From: JAEUNX01 sp034004685
Lineage (GTDB): Bacteria > Pseudomonadota > Gammaproteobacteria > Burkholderiales > Rhodocyclaceae
DNA length: 53,641 nucleotides
Reading direction: 5' to 3'
NCBI GenBank assembly: GCA_034004685.1
Contig: JAVEWG010000026.1
Coordinates: 1 to 53,641 of the forward strand
Below the pieces are notes generated by a model. It had not been told where the DNA came from. It made no database searches and worked only from the letters and a program-made list of their open reading frames with translations. Of this stretch, positions 41,000-49,503 are shown one piece after another (position 1 is the first letter of the stretch; each line of letters opens with the position of its first letter). Made by a program: the position numbers and the translations under genes.

Positions 41000-42022
41000 T
41001 CACTTCCATGGCCGGTGATAGGCACCCAGGGTGTGGCTTTGCCCCTCCGACACCTTGTTCAGTTCGTTCATCCAGGTGGGCTCCACCCGGAAATTGGCCT
41101 GCTGGGCCACGGCCCGGTCGATGGCGGCGCGCCACACCTTGGTGACCTGGGTCACGTAGGCGGGGCTGCGCTGGCGGCCCTCGATCTTGATGGCTCGCAC
41201 CCCGGCCTGGATGAGCTCCGGCAGAAGCTCCAGGGTGTTGAGGCTGGTGGGCTCCTCGATGGCGTAATAAGTTTCGTCCCCCACCTCGAAGCGGCCTTTG
41301 CACAGGGTCGGGTAGCCGGCCCGCTCGTGGTCCCCGAAGCGGTCGATGAGGACGCCTCCCACCCGGGTTTCCATGCCCCGGGGGGTCTGTTCCCAGCGCA
41401 CATGCTTGCCCGGGGAACAGGCGCCGTTGCAATTGGGGGATTCACCAGTGGCGTAGGCCGACAGGGCACAGCGCCCCTCCACCATCACGCACAGGCCGCC
41501 AAAGCCGAAGATCTCAATCTCCACCGGGGTGCGGGCGATCACTTCCGTGACCTGGGCCAGGGACAGCACGCGGGGCAGGACGGCCCGCCGGATGCCGAAT
41601 TCCTGGTGGTAAAAGTTGATGGCTTCCGGATTGGTGGCCGATCCCTGGACGGACAGGTGCAGGTGCAACTCGGGATAGCGGCGGCGGGCGTAGGCCATCA
41701 AGCCCGGGTCAGCCAGGATGATGGCGTCCACGCCGGCGTCCACGGCCCGGTCCACCGCGGCCGTCCAGAGGTCGAAGTTGTCGGCCTGGGGGTAGGTGTT
41801 GAGGGCCAGCAGCACTTGGCGGCGGCGGGCGTGGGCGTAGCGGATGCCCTCCCCCATGCTGGCTTCGTCGAAATTGAGGCCGCTGAAGTTGCGGGCGTTG
41901 GTGGCGTCCTTGAATCCGACGTAGATGCAGTCAGCGCCATGGTCCACCGCGGCCTTGAGGGCGGGCAGGCTACCCGCTGGGCAGACGAGTTCGGGCCGGG
42001 GCAGGGTCATGGGCCGCGCCAT
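41000..42022 (-). CDS. ubiU: UbiU, iron-sulfur protein for O2-independent ubiquinone hydroxylation
   Basis: A 340-residue U32-family protein. Cluster cysteines Cys178, Cys185, Cys202 and Cys241 show the exact 7-, 17- and 39-residue spacings of E. coli UbiU (169, 176, 193, 232). The ELVCPAGSLPALKAAVDHGADCIYVGFKD start and FGFGGLCVMVEGRCALS core are typical. The start at 42022 or the in-frame ATG four codons later are both possible. An FNR site lies at 42076-42089 with a matched -10, so the ubiUVT operon is likely induced when oxygen is low. Confidence 0.95.
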   Translation of the reverse strand: MARPMTLPRPELVCPAGSLPALKAAVDHGADCIYVGFKDATNARNFSGLNFDEASMGEGIRYAHARRRQVLLALNTYPQADNFDLWTAAVDRAVDAGVDAIILADPGLMAYARRRYPELHLHLSVQGSATNPEAINFYHQEFGIRRAVLPRVLSLAQVTEVIARTPVEIEIFGFGGLCVMVEGRCALSAYATGESPNCNGACSPGKHVRWEQTPRGMETRVGGVLIDRFGDHERAGYPTLCKGRFEVGDETYYAIEEPTSLNTLELLPELIQAGVRAIKIEGRQRSPAYVTQVTKVWRAAIDRAVAQQANFRVEPTWMNELNKVSEGQSHTLGAYHRPWK

Positions 42023-42047
42023 CCTCGGGTGGTTATGGGAGAGCGTG

Positions 42048-42089
42048 AGGATAGGCCGGGGCGGATGCGGGGGGCTTGACGGGGGTCAA
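42048..42089 (-). promoter_or_regulatory. FNR-type promoter of ubiUVT
   Basis: TTGAC-N4-GTCAA at 42076-42089 carries all eight core bases of the FNR consensus. On the minus strand TATCCT (42053-42048) lies where the -10 of a class II FNR promoter should be: transcription from about 42041 puts the site centre near -41.5. The leader to ubiU is then about 20 bases. Confidence 0.65.
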
Positions 42090-42114
42090 GAGCCGTCAGG
42101 GTGTCAGTGCAGGC

Positions 42115-42195
42115 TCAGAAAAGGTTGGGCAGGCGGATGACGACGCCCAGGATGAGGCCGGTGAGGGTCAGATAAACGAAGGTTCTGGTCAGCAT
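42115..42195 (-). CDS. Possible 26-residue single-span membrane peptide
   Basis: MLTRTFVYLTLTGLILGV, followed by VIRLPNLF and a stop, is one hydrophobic helix with a basic start, and its codons show the high GC3 of real genes here. It lies just after the symporter gene (stop at 42300) on the same strand and before the ubiU promoter. No clear ribosome site precedes the ATG. It may be a small accessory peptide of the symporter or a chance frame. Confidence 0.35.
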   Translation of the reverse strand: MLTRTFVYLTLTGLILGVVIRLPNLF

Positions 42196-42299
42196 GGCAC
42201 ATGCCCGGCCACGGCGCCGGAGGTTGGCAGGTGCGGGAATGATATGACTTAAGTGATACTCCGGGGCGTGAATTCCTCCACGCCCCGCTTTGGGCCGCC

Positions 42300-43748
42300 T
42301 CAGGGGCTGCCCAGGTCCAGGTGATGGGCGTGGCCGTGGCTGGGCTTGATCAGGCGTTGGGGCAGCAGGGAACCCAGCACCATGGCCACGATGCCCGCCA
42401 GCATGGCGGCGAAGTGGGGTGGCACCACGGCTTCGGGGGCGACGGTTTCCAGTCCCAGCCAGACTACCAGGCCCACGAAGATGGAGGCCAGGGCGCCCTG
42501 GGTGGAGGCCCGCTTCCAGTACAGGCCGAAGGCCAGGGGCACGAAGGCAGTGGCCAGGGTCACCTTGTAGGCGTTTTCCACCATGCCGTGGATGCTCTCG
42601 CTGGAGTGCATGGCGTACCAGGTGACGAACAGGGCGAAGACCACCACCACCGCCCGGGTCAGCCACAGGAACTGGCGGTCGTCCATCTTGCGGAAGGTGC
42701 CCCGCAGGATGTTTTCCGAGAAGGTCACCGAGGGGGCCAGGAGGGTCCCGGAGGCGGTACTCATGATGGCCGACAGGAGCGCCCCGAAGAACATCACCTG
42801 GGCGAACAGGGGGGTGTGGGTGAGGATCAACTGGGGCAGGATCTGCTGGCTGTCGCTCTCCTGGTATCGGGCCACCAGTTCCGGGTCGATGAGGGTGGCG
42901 GAGTAAGCGATGAAGATGGGCACGAAGGCGAACAGGAAATAGCCCGAGCCCCCCAGGATGGAGCCCCGCACGGCGGTCTTTTCATCCCGGGCGGCGTTGA
43001 CCCGCTGGAACACGTCCTGCTGGGGGATGGAGCCGAAACCCATGGTGAGGATGCCCGCCAGGAAGGCGATGATGTCCGCTCCGTCCAGGGCCGGCAGGAA
43101 GTTGAACTTTCCGGCCGCCTGGGCATGGGTCACCACGGTGCCGACGCCGCCGGCCATGTCGCCGATCAGCCAGGCGATGTAGGCCAGGCCGATGATGATG
43201 ATGGTCATCTGCATGAAGTCGGTGAGGGCCACCGACCACATGCCACCGAACAGGGTGTACGCCAGCACGACGCCCGCGCCGACGAACATGCCCGTTTCCG
43301 TCGAGATGGCGCCGTTTGAGAGGGTGTTGAAGACCAGCCCCAGGGCGGAGATCTGGGCCGATACCCAGCCCAGGTAGGAGAGCACGATGGCAATCGAACA
43401 CAGCACTTCCACGGTGCGGCCATAGCGCTGACGGTAGTAGTCCCCCAGGGTCAGCAGATTCATCCGGTAGAGGGGCCGGGCGAAGAACAGGCCCACCAGG
43501 ATCAGGCACAGGGCGGCGCCGAAGGGGTCGGACCACAGGCCGCGCAGGCCTTCGTCCAGAAATGTGGCGGAAACTCCCAGCACCGTTTCCGAGCCGAACC
43601 AGGTGGCGAACACCGTGGCCACCGTGATGTATAGGGGCAGATGACGGCCGGCGGCCACGTAGTCGGTGGAGTTCTTGACCCGGGTCGCGGCATACAGGCC
43701 GATGGCGATGGAAACCAGAAGATAGAGGATGACGAAGCCGATCAGCAT
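42300..43748 (-). CDS. Sodium:solute symporter (SSS family)
   Basis: A 482-residue inner-membrane transporter of the SSS (PutP/PanF-like) family with about 13 helices. Typical blocks: the FVILYLLVSIAIGLYAATRVKNSTDYVAAGRHLPL start, GSETVLGVSATF, TLGDYYRQRYGRTVEV, GGMWSVALTDFMQM, GFGSIPQQDVFQRVNAARDEKTA and LLSAIMSTASGTLLAPS (sodium site). The C-terminal tail holds several His (HGHAHH). The ATG at 43748 is used; the longer frame upstream crosses the terminator. The substrate is unknown. The arginase-aminotransferase gene lies upstream but is separated by a strong hairpin, so any functional link is only an inference. Confidence 0.9.
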   Translation of the reverse strand: MLIGFVILYLLVSIAIGLYAATRVKNSTDYVAAGRHLPLYITVATVFATWFGSETVLGVSATFLDEGLRGLWSDPFGAALCLILVGLFFARPLYRMNLLTLGDYYRQRYGRTVEVLCSIAIVLSYLGWVSAQISALGLVFNTLSNGAISTETGMFVGAGVVLAYTLFGGMWSVALTDFMQMTIIIIGLAYIAWLIGDMAGGVGTVVTHAQAAGKFNFLPALDGADIIAFLAGILTMGFGSIPQQDVFQRVNAARDEKTAVRGSILGGSGYFLFAFVPIFIAYSATLIDPELVARYQESDSQQILPQLILTHTPLFAQVMFFGALLSAIMSTASGTLLAPSVTFSENILRGTFRKMDDRQFLWLTRAVVVVFALFVTWYAMHSSESIHGMVENAYKVTLATAFVPLAFGLYWKRASTQGALASIFVGLVVWLGLETVAPEAVVPPHFAAMLAGIVAMVLGSLLPQRLIKPSHGHAHHLDLGSP

Positions 43749-43805
43749 GACGGAGCCTTCAGGGTGGTCGGGCGGGGGTTGGATAGCTCCGGAGTGTAAC
43801 AACGA

Positions 43806-43846
43806 ACGGCCCTTCCAAGGGATGGACGATCCCCTGGAAGGGCCGT
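43806..43846 (-). terminator. Hairpin terminator after the arginase-aminotransferase gene
   Basis: Two 18-base arms (43806-43823 and 43829-43846) pair with one mismatch around GGACG, 12 bp after the stop at 43859. On the minus strand the stem is followed by TCGTTGTTAC, a T-rich tail. It should limit read-through into the symporter gene. Confidence 0.75.
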
Positions 43847-43858
43847 GGGGCGGGGGCT

Positions 43859-45970
43859 TCAGGCGCTGCGCCTGAGGGGCGGTTTCAGGGCCGAGAGGGT
43901 CTCGCCGATCACCTCGCATGCCCAGTCCAGGGTGGCTTCGTCGATGATCAGGGGTGGGGCCAGGCGGAGCACCGTGCCGTGGGTGTCCTTGGTGAGGATC
44001 CCCCGGGCCAGCAGCCATTCCGCGCCCTGATGGGCGCTGGCCAGGGCCGGTTCCAGGTCGATGCCGGCCAGCAGGCCGCGCCCCCGGACCTCCCGGATGC
44101 AGGGGGTGTCAATGCGGTGAAGCTGGGTCATCAGCCGCGCCCCCAGGGCGGCGGTCCGCGCCACCAGGCCTTCGTCTTCCAGCAGATCCAGGGCGGCCAG
44201 GGCCACGCTGGCCCCCAGGGGATTGCCGCCAAAGGTGGAGCCGTGGTCGCCGGGGCGGAATACGTCCATCACCGCCCGGTCCGCCAGGAAAGCGGACACC
44301 GGCAGCAACCCGCCCCCCAGAGCCTTGCCCAAAATCAGCCCGTCGGGCCGCACCCCTTCATGGTGGCAGGCCAGCAGCTTGCCGGTGCGGCCCAGGCCGG
44401 TCTGGACTTCGTCGGCGATCAGCAGCACCTTGTGCCGGCGGCAGATCTGGGCGCAGCGGGCCAGCCAGCCCATTGGCGGCACCACGATGCCCCCTTCTCC
44501 CTGGATCGGTTCCACCAGGAAGGCGGCGGTGTTGGGGGTGATGGCCCGCTCCAGGGCGGTGGCGTCCCCATAGGGAATCCGCTTGAAGCCCGCCGGGAAG
44601 GGGCCGAAGCCCTGACGGTACTGGGCTTCCGAGGACATGCCGACGATGGCGATGGAGCGGCCGTGGAAATTGCCATCGCAGGCAATGATCTCGGCCTGGT
44701 CAGGGGCCACCCCCTTGACCGTGTAGGCCCACTTGCGGGCCGCCTTCAGGGCTGTTTCCACCGCCTCCAGGCCGGTGTTCACCGGCAGGGCCGCCTCATA
44801 GCCGAACAGAGCGGTGAGGCGTTCCAGCAGCAGGGGCAGACGGTCGTTGGAGTAGGCCCGGGAGGTCAGGGCCAGGCGCCCGGCCTGCTCGGTCAGGGCC
44901 TGGAGCAGACGCGGATGGGCGTGGCCGAAGCTCACCGCCGAGTAGGCGCTCATCATGTCCAGATAGCGTTTGCCCTCCACGTCCAGCAGCCAGACCCCTT
45001 CGCCCCGGGTGAACACCACCGGCAGGGGGGCGTAGTTGTGGGCGCCGTGGGCTTGTTCCAGGTGGCGCAGTTCGCCGGTGGTGGGGCCCAGGATGGCTTC
45101 CGCCAGGGCCACCACCCAGTCGGCGGTGCGGCCATGGGGATCCGCGGCCGGTACGTACTCGACGATTTCCAGGGCCACTAGGTCGGCGCAGGCCCGTAGG
45201 GCGTGGAGATTGTCGGCCAGATCCCGGGGGTCCAGGCCCAGGGGTTCGGGACAGGTCACGCCGGGGGCCGCCACCGGGTCCAGGGCGTCCAGATCCACGC
45301 TCACTCCAAAACCGACGGTAGCGCTGCGGGCGATGGTGAGGGCCTCTCCCAGGATGGTGGCCAGGCCCCGCCGCCGCACCTCGTCCATGCCGAAGATGCG
45401 TACCCCCAGGCGGGTGAGGCGGGCCAGCTCCTCGGGCTCCCAGGCGCGGGCGCCGATCACGCAGACGTGATCCGGGTCCAGGCGGGGGCCGGGGATATCG
45501 GTCATGTCCGGGCCGCCTTCCCCCAGCAGGGCCGCCAGGGGCATGCCGTGGATGTTGCCGGAGTGGGTGGTGTCGGGGGTGTGGCTGTCCAGGTGGGCGT
45601 CGATCCAGATCAGCCCCAGCCCGCCGCGGGGCGCCAGCTGCCGGGCCACGCCGCGCCAGGTGCCGATGGCGATGGCGTGGTCGCCCCCCAGCACCAAGGG
45701 GAGGGCACCGCTCGCCAGGGTGGATTCCACCCGGTCCGCCAGTTCCCGGCCCAGGGCTCCGGCCTCCCGCAGGCGCTCGGCCATGGGGCCGTCATGGGAC
45801 GAGGGGGCGCAGTGCAGCGGGGGGGCAATGCGGACCTCGTGACCGCCTTGGGCCAGGGCGGTTCGCAGCTTGTCCTGCAGCGCCACGGGGCCGCTGGCGG
45901 GGCCAGCGTGGGGGGCGCCCAGGCTGGAGGGGACGCTGAGGATCTGGATGGGGCTGGACGAGATGGCCAT
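43859..45970 (-). CDS. Natural fusion: arginase (N-terminal) - ornithine aminotransferase (C-terminal)
   Basis: A single 703-residue frame with two complete enzymes. Residues about 7-295 are an arginase: GGDH (His98), DAHLD (Asp124/His126/Asp128), His141 in SGNIHG, Asp226/Asp228 in SVDLDALDP and Glu271, together the dimanganese and substrate residues. Residues about 305-700 are an ornithine delta-aminotransferase very close to the human/RocD type: GAHNY (Tyr313), NFHGRS (Arg438), IADEVQTGLGRTG (Asp520), PLP-lysine Lys549 in LGKALGGG, and STFGGNPLG. Together they would turn arginine into urea and glutamate semialdehyde. The joint is only about 10 residues. AAGGAGGT lies 6 bp before the ATG at 45970, so this start is firm. 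It lies 120 bp after ubiB on the same strand, and a terminator follows. Confidence 0.95.
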   Translation of the reverse strand: MAISSSPIQILSVPSSLGAPHAGPASGPVALQDKLRTALAQGGHEVRIAPPLHCAPSSHDGPMAERLREAGALGRELADRVESTLASGALPLVLGGDHAIAIGTWRGVARQLAPRGGLGLIWIDAHLDSHTPDTTHSGNIHGMPLAALLGEGGPDMTDIPGPRLDPDHVCVIGARAWEPEELARLTRLGVRIFGMDEVRRRGLATILGEALTIARSATVGFGVSVDLDALDPVAAPGVTCPEPLGLDPRDLADNLHALRACADLVALEIVEYVPAADPHGRTADWVVALAEAILGPTTGELRHLEQAHGAHNYAPLPVVFTRGEGVWLLDVEGKRYLDMMSAYSAVSFGHAHPRLLQALTEQAGRLALTSRAYSNDRLPLLLERLTALFGYEAALPVNTGLEAVETALKAARKWAYTVKGVAPDQAEIIACDGNFHGRSIAIVGMSSEAQYRQGFGPFPAGFKRIPYGDATALERAITPNTAAFLVEPIQGEGGIVVPPMGWLARCAQICRRHKVLLIADEVQTGLGRTGKLLACHHEGVRPDGLILGKALGGGLLPVSAFLADRAVMDVFRPGDHGSTFGGNPLGASVALAALDLLEDEGLVARTAALGARLMTQLHRIDTPCIREVRGRGLLAGIDLEPALASAHQGAEWLLARGILTKDTHGTVLRLAPPLIIDEATLDWACEVIGETLSALKPPLRRSA

Positions 45971-46090
45971 GGGACGACCTCCTTGATGGACCAAGCCGGG
46001 CGGATTGTGTCCGCCGACGCTCACTTAGAGCGGGCCTGGCCCGGATTCGTTCAAGGCGGAGGGCCGCCCCGGGCGTGAATCCGCGGGTTG

Positions 46091-47623
46091 CTAGCGTGCC
46101 ATCATCCAGGGCCACAGCTCCCAGCCGGCCAATCCCACCAGCAGCAGCACGGCTGCCGCCAGCCAGCGCCGGGTGCGCTGCTGCTGTTCGGCCAGGCGGG
46201 CCAGTTCGGCGGCCATGCCGTCCATGCGCTCCGGCGCGGCCAGGGCCTTGTGGGCCAGACGGGGTAGCTGGGGCAGGGTAGCGGCCCAGGCGGGGGCCTC
46301 TTCCTTGAGGTGGCGCAGCAGGGCCCGCCAGCCCATCTGGTCGTCCATCCAGCGTTCCAGGAAAGGCTTGGCGGTCTTCCACAGATCCAGGTTGGGGTCG
46401 AGCTGGCGCCCCAGTCCCTCGATGTTGAGAAGGGTTTTCTGGAGCAGTACCAGTTGGGGCTGGACCTCCATCTCGAAGCGGCGGGCGGTCTGGAACAGGC
46501 GTAACAGGGTCTTGCCGAAGGAGATGTCCTTCAGGGGCTTGTCGAAGATGGGTTCGCAGACCGCCCGGATGGCGGATTCGAATTCGTCCACCCGGGTGCC
46601 CGGCGGCACCCAGCCGGCCTCGATGTGGGCCTGGGCGACCCGCTTGTAGTCCCGCTTGAAAAAGGCCAGGAAGTTCTGGGCCAGGTAGTTCTTGTCCACT
46701 TCATTGAGGGTGCCGACGATGCCGAAATCCAGTGCGATGTAACGTCCGTCGGGGGCCACGAAGATGTTGCCCGGATGCATATCGGCGTGAAAGAAGCCGT
46801 CCCGGAAGACCTGGGTGAAGAAGATTTCCACCCCCGCCCGGGACAGGGCCGCCAGGTCCGTGCCCTGGGCCAGCAGGGCTTCGTTGCGGGAAATGGGGAT
46901 GCCCCGCATGCGCTCCATCACCATCACCGAGGGGCCGCAGTAATCCCAATACACCTCGGGCACGATGAGCAGGCGGGAGTCCTTGAAATTGCGCCGCAGT
47001 TGGGAGCAGTTGGCGGCTTCCCGCATCAGGTCCAGTTCGTCCCGCAGGTACTTGGCAAACTCCGCCACCACTTCCCGGGGCTTGAGGCGGCGGGCCTCCG
47101 GCCACGCCTTGTCAAGCAGCCAGGCGCCCACTTCCAGCAGGGCCAGATCGTGGGCGATGACCCGGTCGATGCCCGGGCGCAGCACCTTGATCGCCACCTC
47201 GGTGCCGTCGGGAAGCTGAGCGAAGTGGACCTGGGCCACCGAGGCGGAGGCCACCGGCTCCCGCTCGAAGCGGGTGAAGACCTCATCCACCGGCCGGCCG
47301 TAGAAGGCCTCCAGCAGGGCGATGGCTTCCGGCGTGGGGAAGGGGGGCACCCGATCCTGGAGCAGGGCCAGTTCGTCCGCCAGGTCCGGCGGCAGGAGAT
47401 CCCGCCGGGTGGACAGCACCTGGCCGAACTTGACGAAGATGGGGCCCAGGGATTCCAGGGCCCGGCGCAGACGCACCGCCCGGGGTTCGGAAAAACGCCG
47501 CCAGAAGAACAGCACCCGCCACAGCCCCCCCAGGCGGGCCTGGGGGTCGGCGTCCACCACCATCTGATCGAGGCCGAAACGCAGACCGACGGAAATTATC
47601 TTGGCAAGGCGAAAGAGACGCAC
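46091..47623 (-). CDS. ubiB: Ubiquinone biosynthesis ATPase/kinase-like protein UbiB
   Basis: A 510-residue ABC1/ADCK-family protein needed for ubiquinone synthesis. The family KxGQ motif is in FVKFGQVLSTRRDLLP, followed by an Ala-rich loop VASASVAQVHFAQL, the EVAIKVLRP lysine strand, the FFHADMHPGN catalytic region and ALDFGIVG metal loop. One or two membrane helices end the protein (about 480-508). It starts with GTG (47623), matching the UbiB opening MRLFRLAKII. It is divergent from argS, and the intergenic region of 131 bp serves both. Confidence 0.95.
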   Translation of the reverse strand: MRLFRLAKIISVGLRFGLDQMVVDADPQARLGGLWRVLFFWRRFSEPRAVRLRRALESLGPIFVKFGQVLSTRRDLLPPDLADELALLQDRVPPFPTPEAIALLEAFYGRPVDEVFTRFEREPVASASVAQVHFAQLPDGTEVAIKVLRPGIDRVIAHDLALLEVGAWLLDKAWPEARRLKPREVVAEFAKYLRDELDLMREAANCSQLRRNFKDSRLLIVPEVYWDYCGPSVMVMERMRGIPISRNEALLAQGTDLAALSRAGVEIFFTQVFRDGFFHADMHPGNIFVAPDGRYIALDFGIVGTLNEVDKNYLAQNFLAFFKRDYKRVAQAHIEAGWVPPGTRVDEFESAIRAVCEPIFDKPLKDISFGKTLLRLFQTARRFEMEVQPQLVLLQKTLLNIEGLGRQLDPNLDLWKTAKPFLERWMDDQMGWRALLRHLKEEAPAWAATLPQLPRLAHKALAAPERMDGMAAELARLAEQQQRTRRWLAAAVLLLVGLAGWELWPWMMAR

Positions 47624-47720
47624 GGGGCGGGTGGGCGGGGCAAAAGCGGCAATGTAGCGGGAAAGCCGCCAGGGGAAAAGCGCCGTAACCTGCCGGACCG
47701 GGGCCGGGCGGTCGATCCGG

Positions 47721-47726
47721 TATAAT
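47721..47726 (+). promoter_or_regulatory. Consensus -10 (TATAAT) upstream of argS
   Basis: A perfect TATAAT 28 bp before the argS ATG, giving a leader of about 22 bases. The -35 region is GC-rich with no good hexamer. Confidence 0.5.
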
Positions 47727-47754
47727 CACAAGCTTTTGAATTCATTCGAGTGCC

Positions 47755-49488
47755 ATGAGCGCCGACCCCAAATCCCAACTTGCACAATTGCTGCGGGCCG
47801 CTCTCCAGCGTGTGGCCCCCGACCTGATCGACACCCCGGTCACCCTGGATCGCCCGAAACAGGCTTCCCACGGCGACTTCGCCACCAACCTGGCTCTCCA
47901 GCTGGCCAAGCCCGCCCGGCGCAATCCCCGGGAACTGGCGTCGGCCCTCCTGGATGCCCTGCCGCCTTCCGCCCTGGTGGCCAAGGCCGAGGTAGCCGGC
48001 GCCGGCTTCATCAACTTCACCCTGGCCTCCAGCGCCAAGACCGCCGTGGTGAGCAACGTGCTGGCCCGGGGCGAAGATTTCGGCCGCGGCGCGGCGCGGC
48101 ATTCGAAGGTGCAGGTGGAGTTCGTCTCCGCCAACCCCACCGGGCCCCTGCACGTGGGCCATGGCCGGGGCGCGGCCTATGGGGCCTCCCTGGCGGAGGT
48201 ACTGGCCTTTGCCGGCTTCGATGTCACCCGGGAGTACTACGTCAATGACGCCGGCCGGCAGATGGACATCCTGGCCCTGTCCACCTGGCTGCGCTACCTG
48301 GCCTTCTTCGACATCGAAGTGCCTTTTCCCCCCAATGGCTACCAGGGGGGCTACGTCATCGACATGGCCCGCCAGATCGTGGAGGCCCACCAGGACCGTT
48401 ACGCCAAGGCCACCGCAGCCCAGGTGCTGGCGGATGCGCCGGACGTGGAGGCCGACAAGGAAGCCCACCTGGATGCCCTCATCGCCAACGCCAAGCGTCT
48501 CCTGGGGCCGGACTGGGAGTACATCCACCAGTTTGCCCTCACCGAGCAGCTGGCCGACGGCCGGGCCGATCTGGAGGAGTTCGGGGTCCATTTCGACCAC
48601 TGGTTTTCCGAGAAGAGCCTGTTCGATACCGGTTTGGTGGCCCAGGCGGTGGCGGAACTGGACGCCCGCGGCCACCTCTACGTGCAGGACGGCGCCAAGT
48701 GGTTCCGCTCCAGCGCCTTCGGCGACGAGAAGGACCGGGTGGTGCAGCGGGAAAACGGGCTCTACACCTACTTCGCCTCCGACATTGCCTACCATGCCAA
48801 CAAGTACCAGCGGGGTTTCGACCGGATCGTGGACATCTGGGGTGCCGACCATCACGGTTACATCCCCCGGGTGAAGGGCGCCCTGGTGGCCCTGGGCCTG
48901 GACCCGGCCCGCCTGGAAGTGGCCTTGGTGCAGTTCGCAGTGCTCTACCGCAACGGCCAGAAGGCCGCCATGTCCACCCGTTCCGGCGAGTTCGTCACCC
49001 TGCGGGAACTGCGGGGCGAGGTGGGCAACGATGCCTGCCGCTTCTTCTACGTGCTGAGGAAGGCCGACCAGCACCTGGATTTCGACCTGGACCTGGCCAA
49101 GAGCCAGAGCAACGAAAACCCGGTGTATTACATCCAGTATGCCCATGCCCGGGTGTGCTCGGTGCTCAACCAGTGGGGCGGCGAGGCGGCCGAACTGGCC
49201 GGGGCTGATCTTGCCCTGCTGGCCGGGGAGCGGGAGCTGGCCCTGTGCGCCCGCCTGGCAGGCTTTCCGGAGGTGGTCCAGACCGCCGCCGAGGATTACG
49301 CCCCCCACCAGATCGCCTTCTATCTGAAGGATCTGGCCGGGGAGTTCCACAGCTGGTACAACGCCGAGCGCATGCTGGTGGATGATGAAGCCCTCAGGCT
49401 CGCCCGGGTGGCCCTGGCGGCGGCCGTGCGCCAGGTGCTGGCCACCGGGCTGGCGCTCCTGGGCGTGTCCGCGCCCCAATCCATGTAA
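47755..49488 (+). CDS. argS: Arginyl-tRNA synthetase
   Basis: A 577-residue class I synthetase that charges tRNA-Arg. The N-terminal Add1 domain (1-105) carries KQASHGDFATNLALQLAK. The HIGH-type motif is NPTGPLHVGHGRGAA (about 130-144). ReYYVNDAGRQMDILALS and a KMSKS-like AAMSTRSGEF are present, as is the C-terminal anticodon-binding helical domain ending in VLATGLALLGVSAPQSM. It leads argS-SPOR-dsbA. It is adjacent to, but not part of, the arginine-degrading fusion gene unit. Confidence 0.97.
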   Translation: MSADPKSQLAQLLRAALQRVAPDLIDTPVTLDRPKQASHGDFATNLALQLAKPARRNPRELASALLDALPPSALVAKAEVAGAGFINFTLASSAKTAVVSNVLARGEDFGRGAARHSKVQVEFVSANPTGPLHVGHGRGAAYGASLAEVLAFAGFDVTREYYVNDAGRQMDILALSTWLRYLAFFDIEVPFPPNGYQGGYVIDMARQIVEAHQDRYAKATAAQVLADAPDVEADKEAHLDALIANAKRLLGPDWEYIHQFALTEQLADGRADLEEFGVHFDHWFSEKSLFDTGLVAQAVAELDARGHLYVQDGAKWFRSSAFGDEKDRVVQRENGLYTYFASDIAYHANKYQRGFDRIVDIWGADHHGYIPRVKGALVALGLDPARLEVALVQFAVLYRNGQKAAMSTRSGEFVTLRELRGEVGNDACRFFYVLRKADQHLDFDLDLAKSQSNENPVYYIQYAHARVCSVLNQWGGEAAELAGADLALLAGERELALCARLAGFPEVVQTAAEDYAPHQIAFYLKDLAGEFHSWYNAERMLVDDEALRLARVALAAAVRQVLATGLALLGVSAPQSM

Positions 49489-49503
49489 TCCGAGGAAGCT
49501 GTC

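Noticed and set aside
39449..42079. Plus-strand open frame of about 876 codons opposite ubiT-ubiV-ubiU
   Set aside because: Shadow frame: no domain, no ribosome site, and it spans three clear minus-strand genes.
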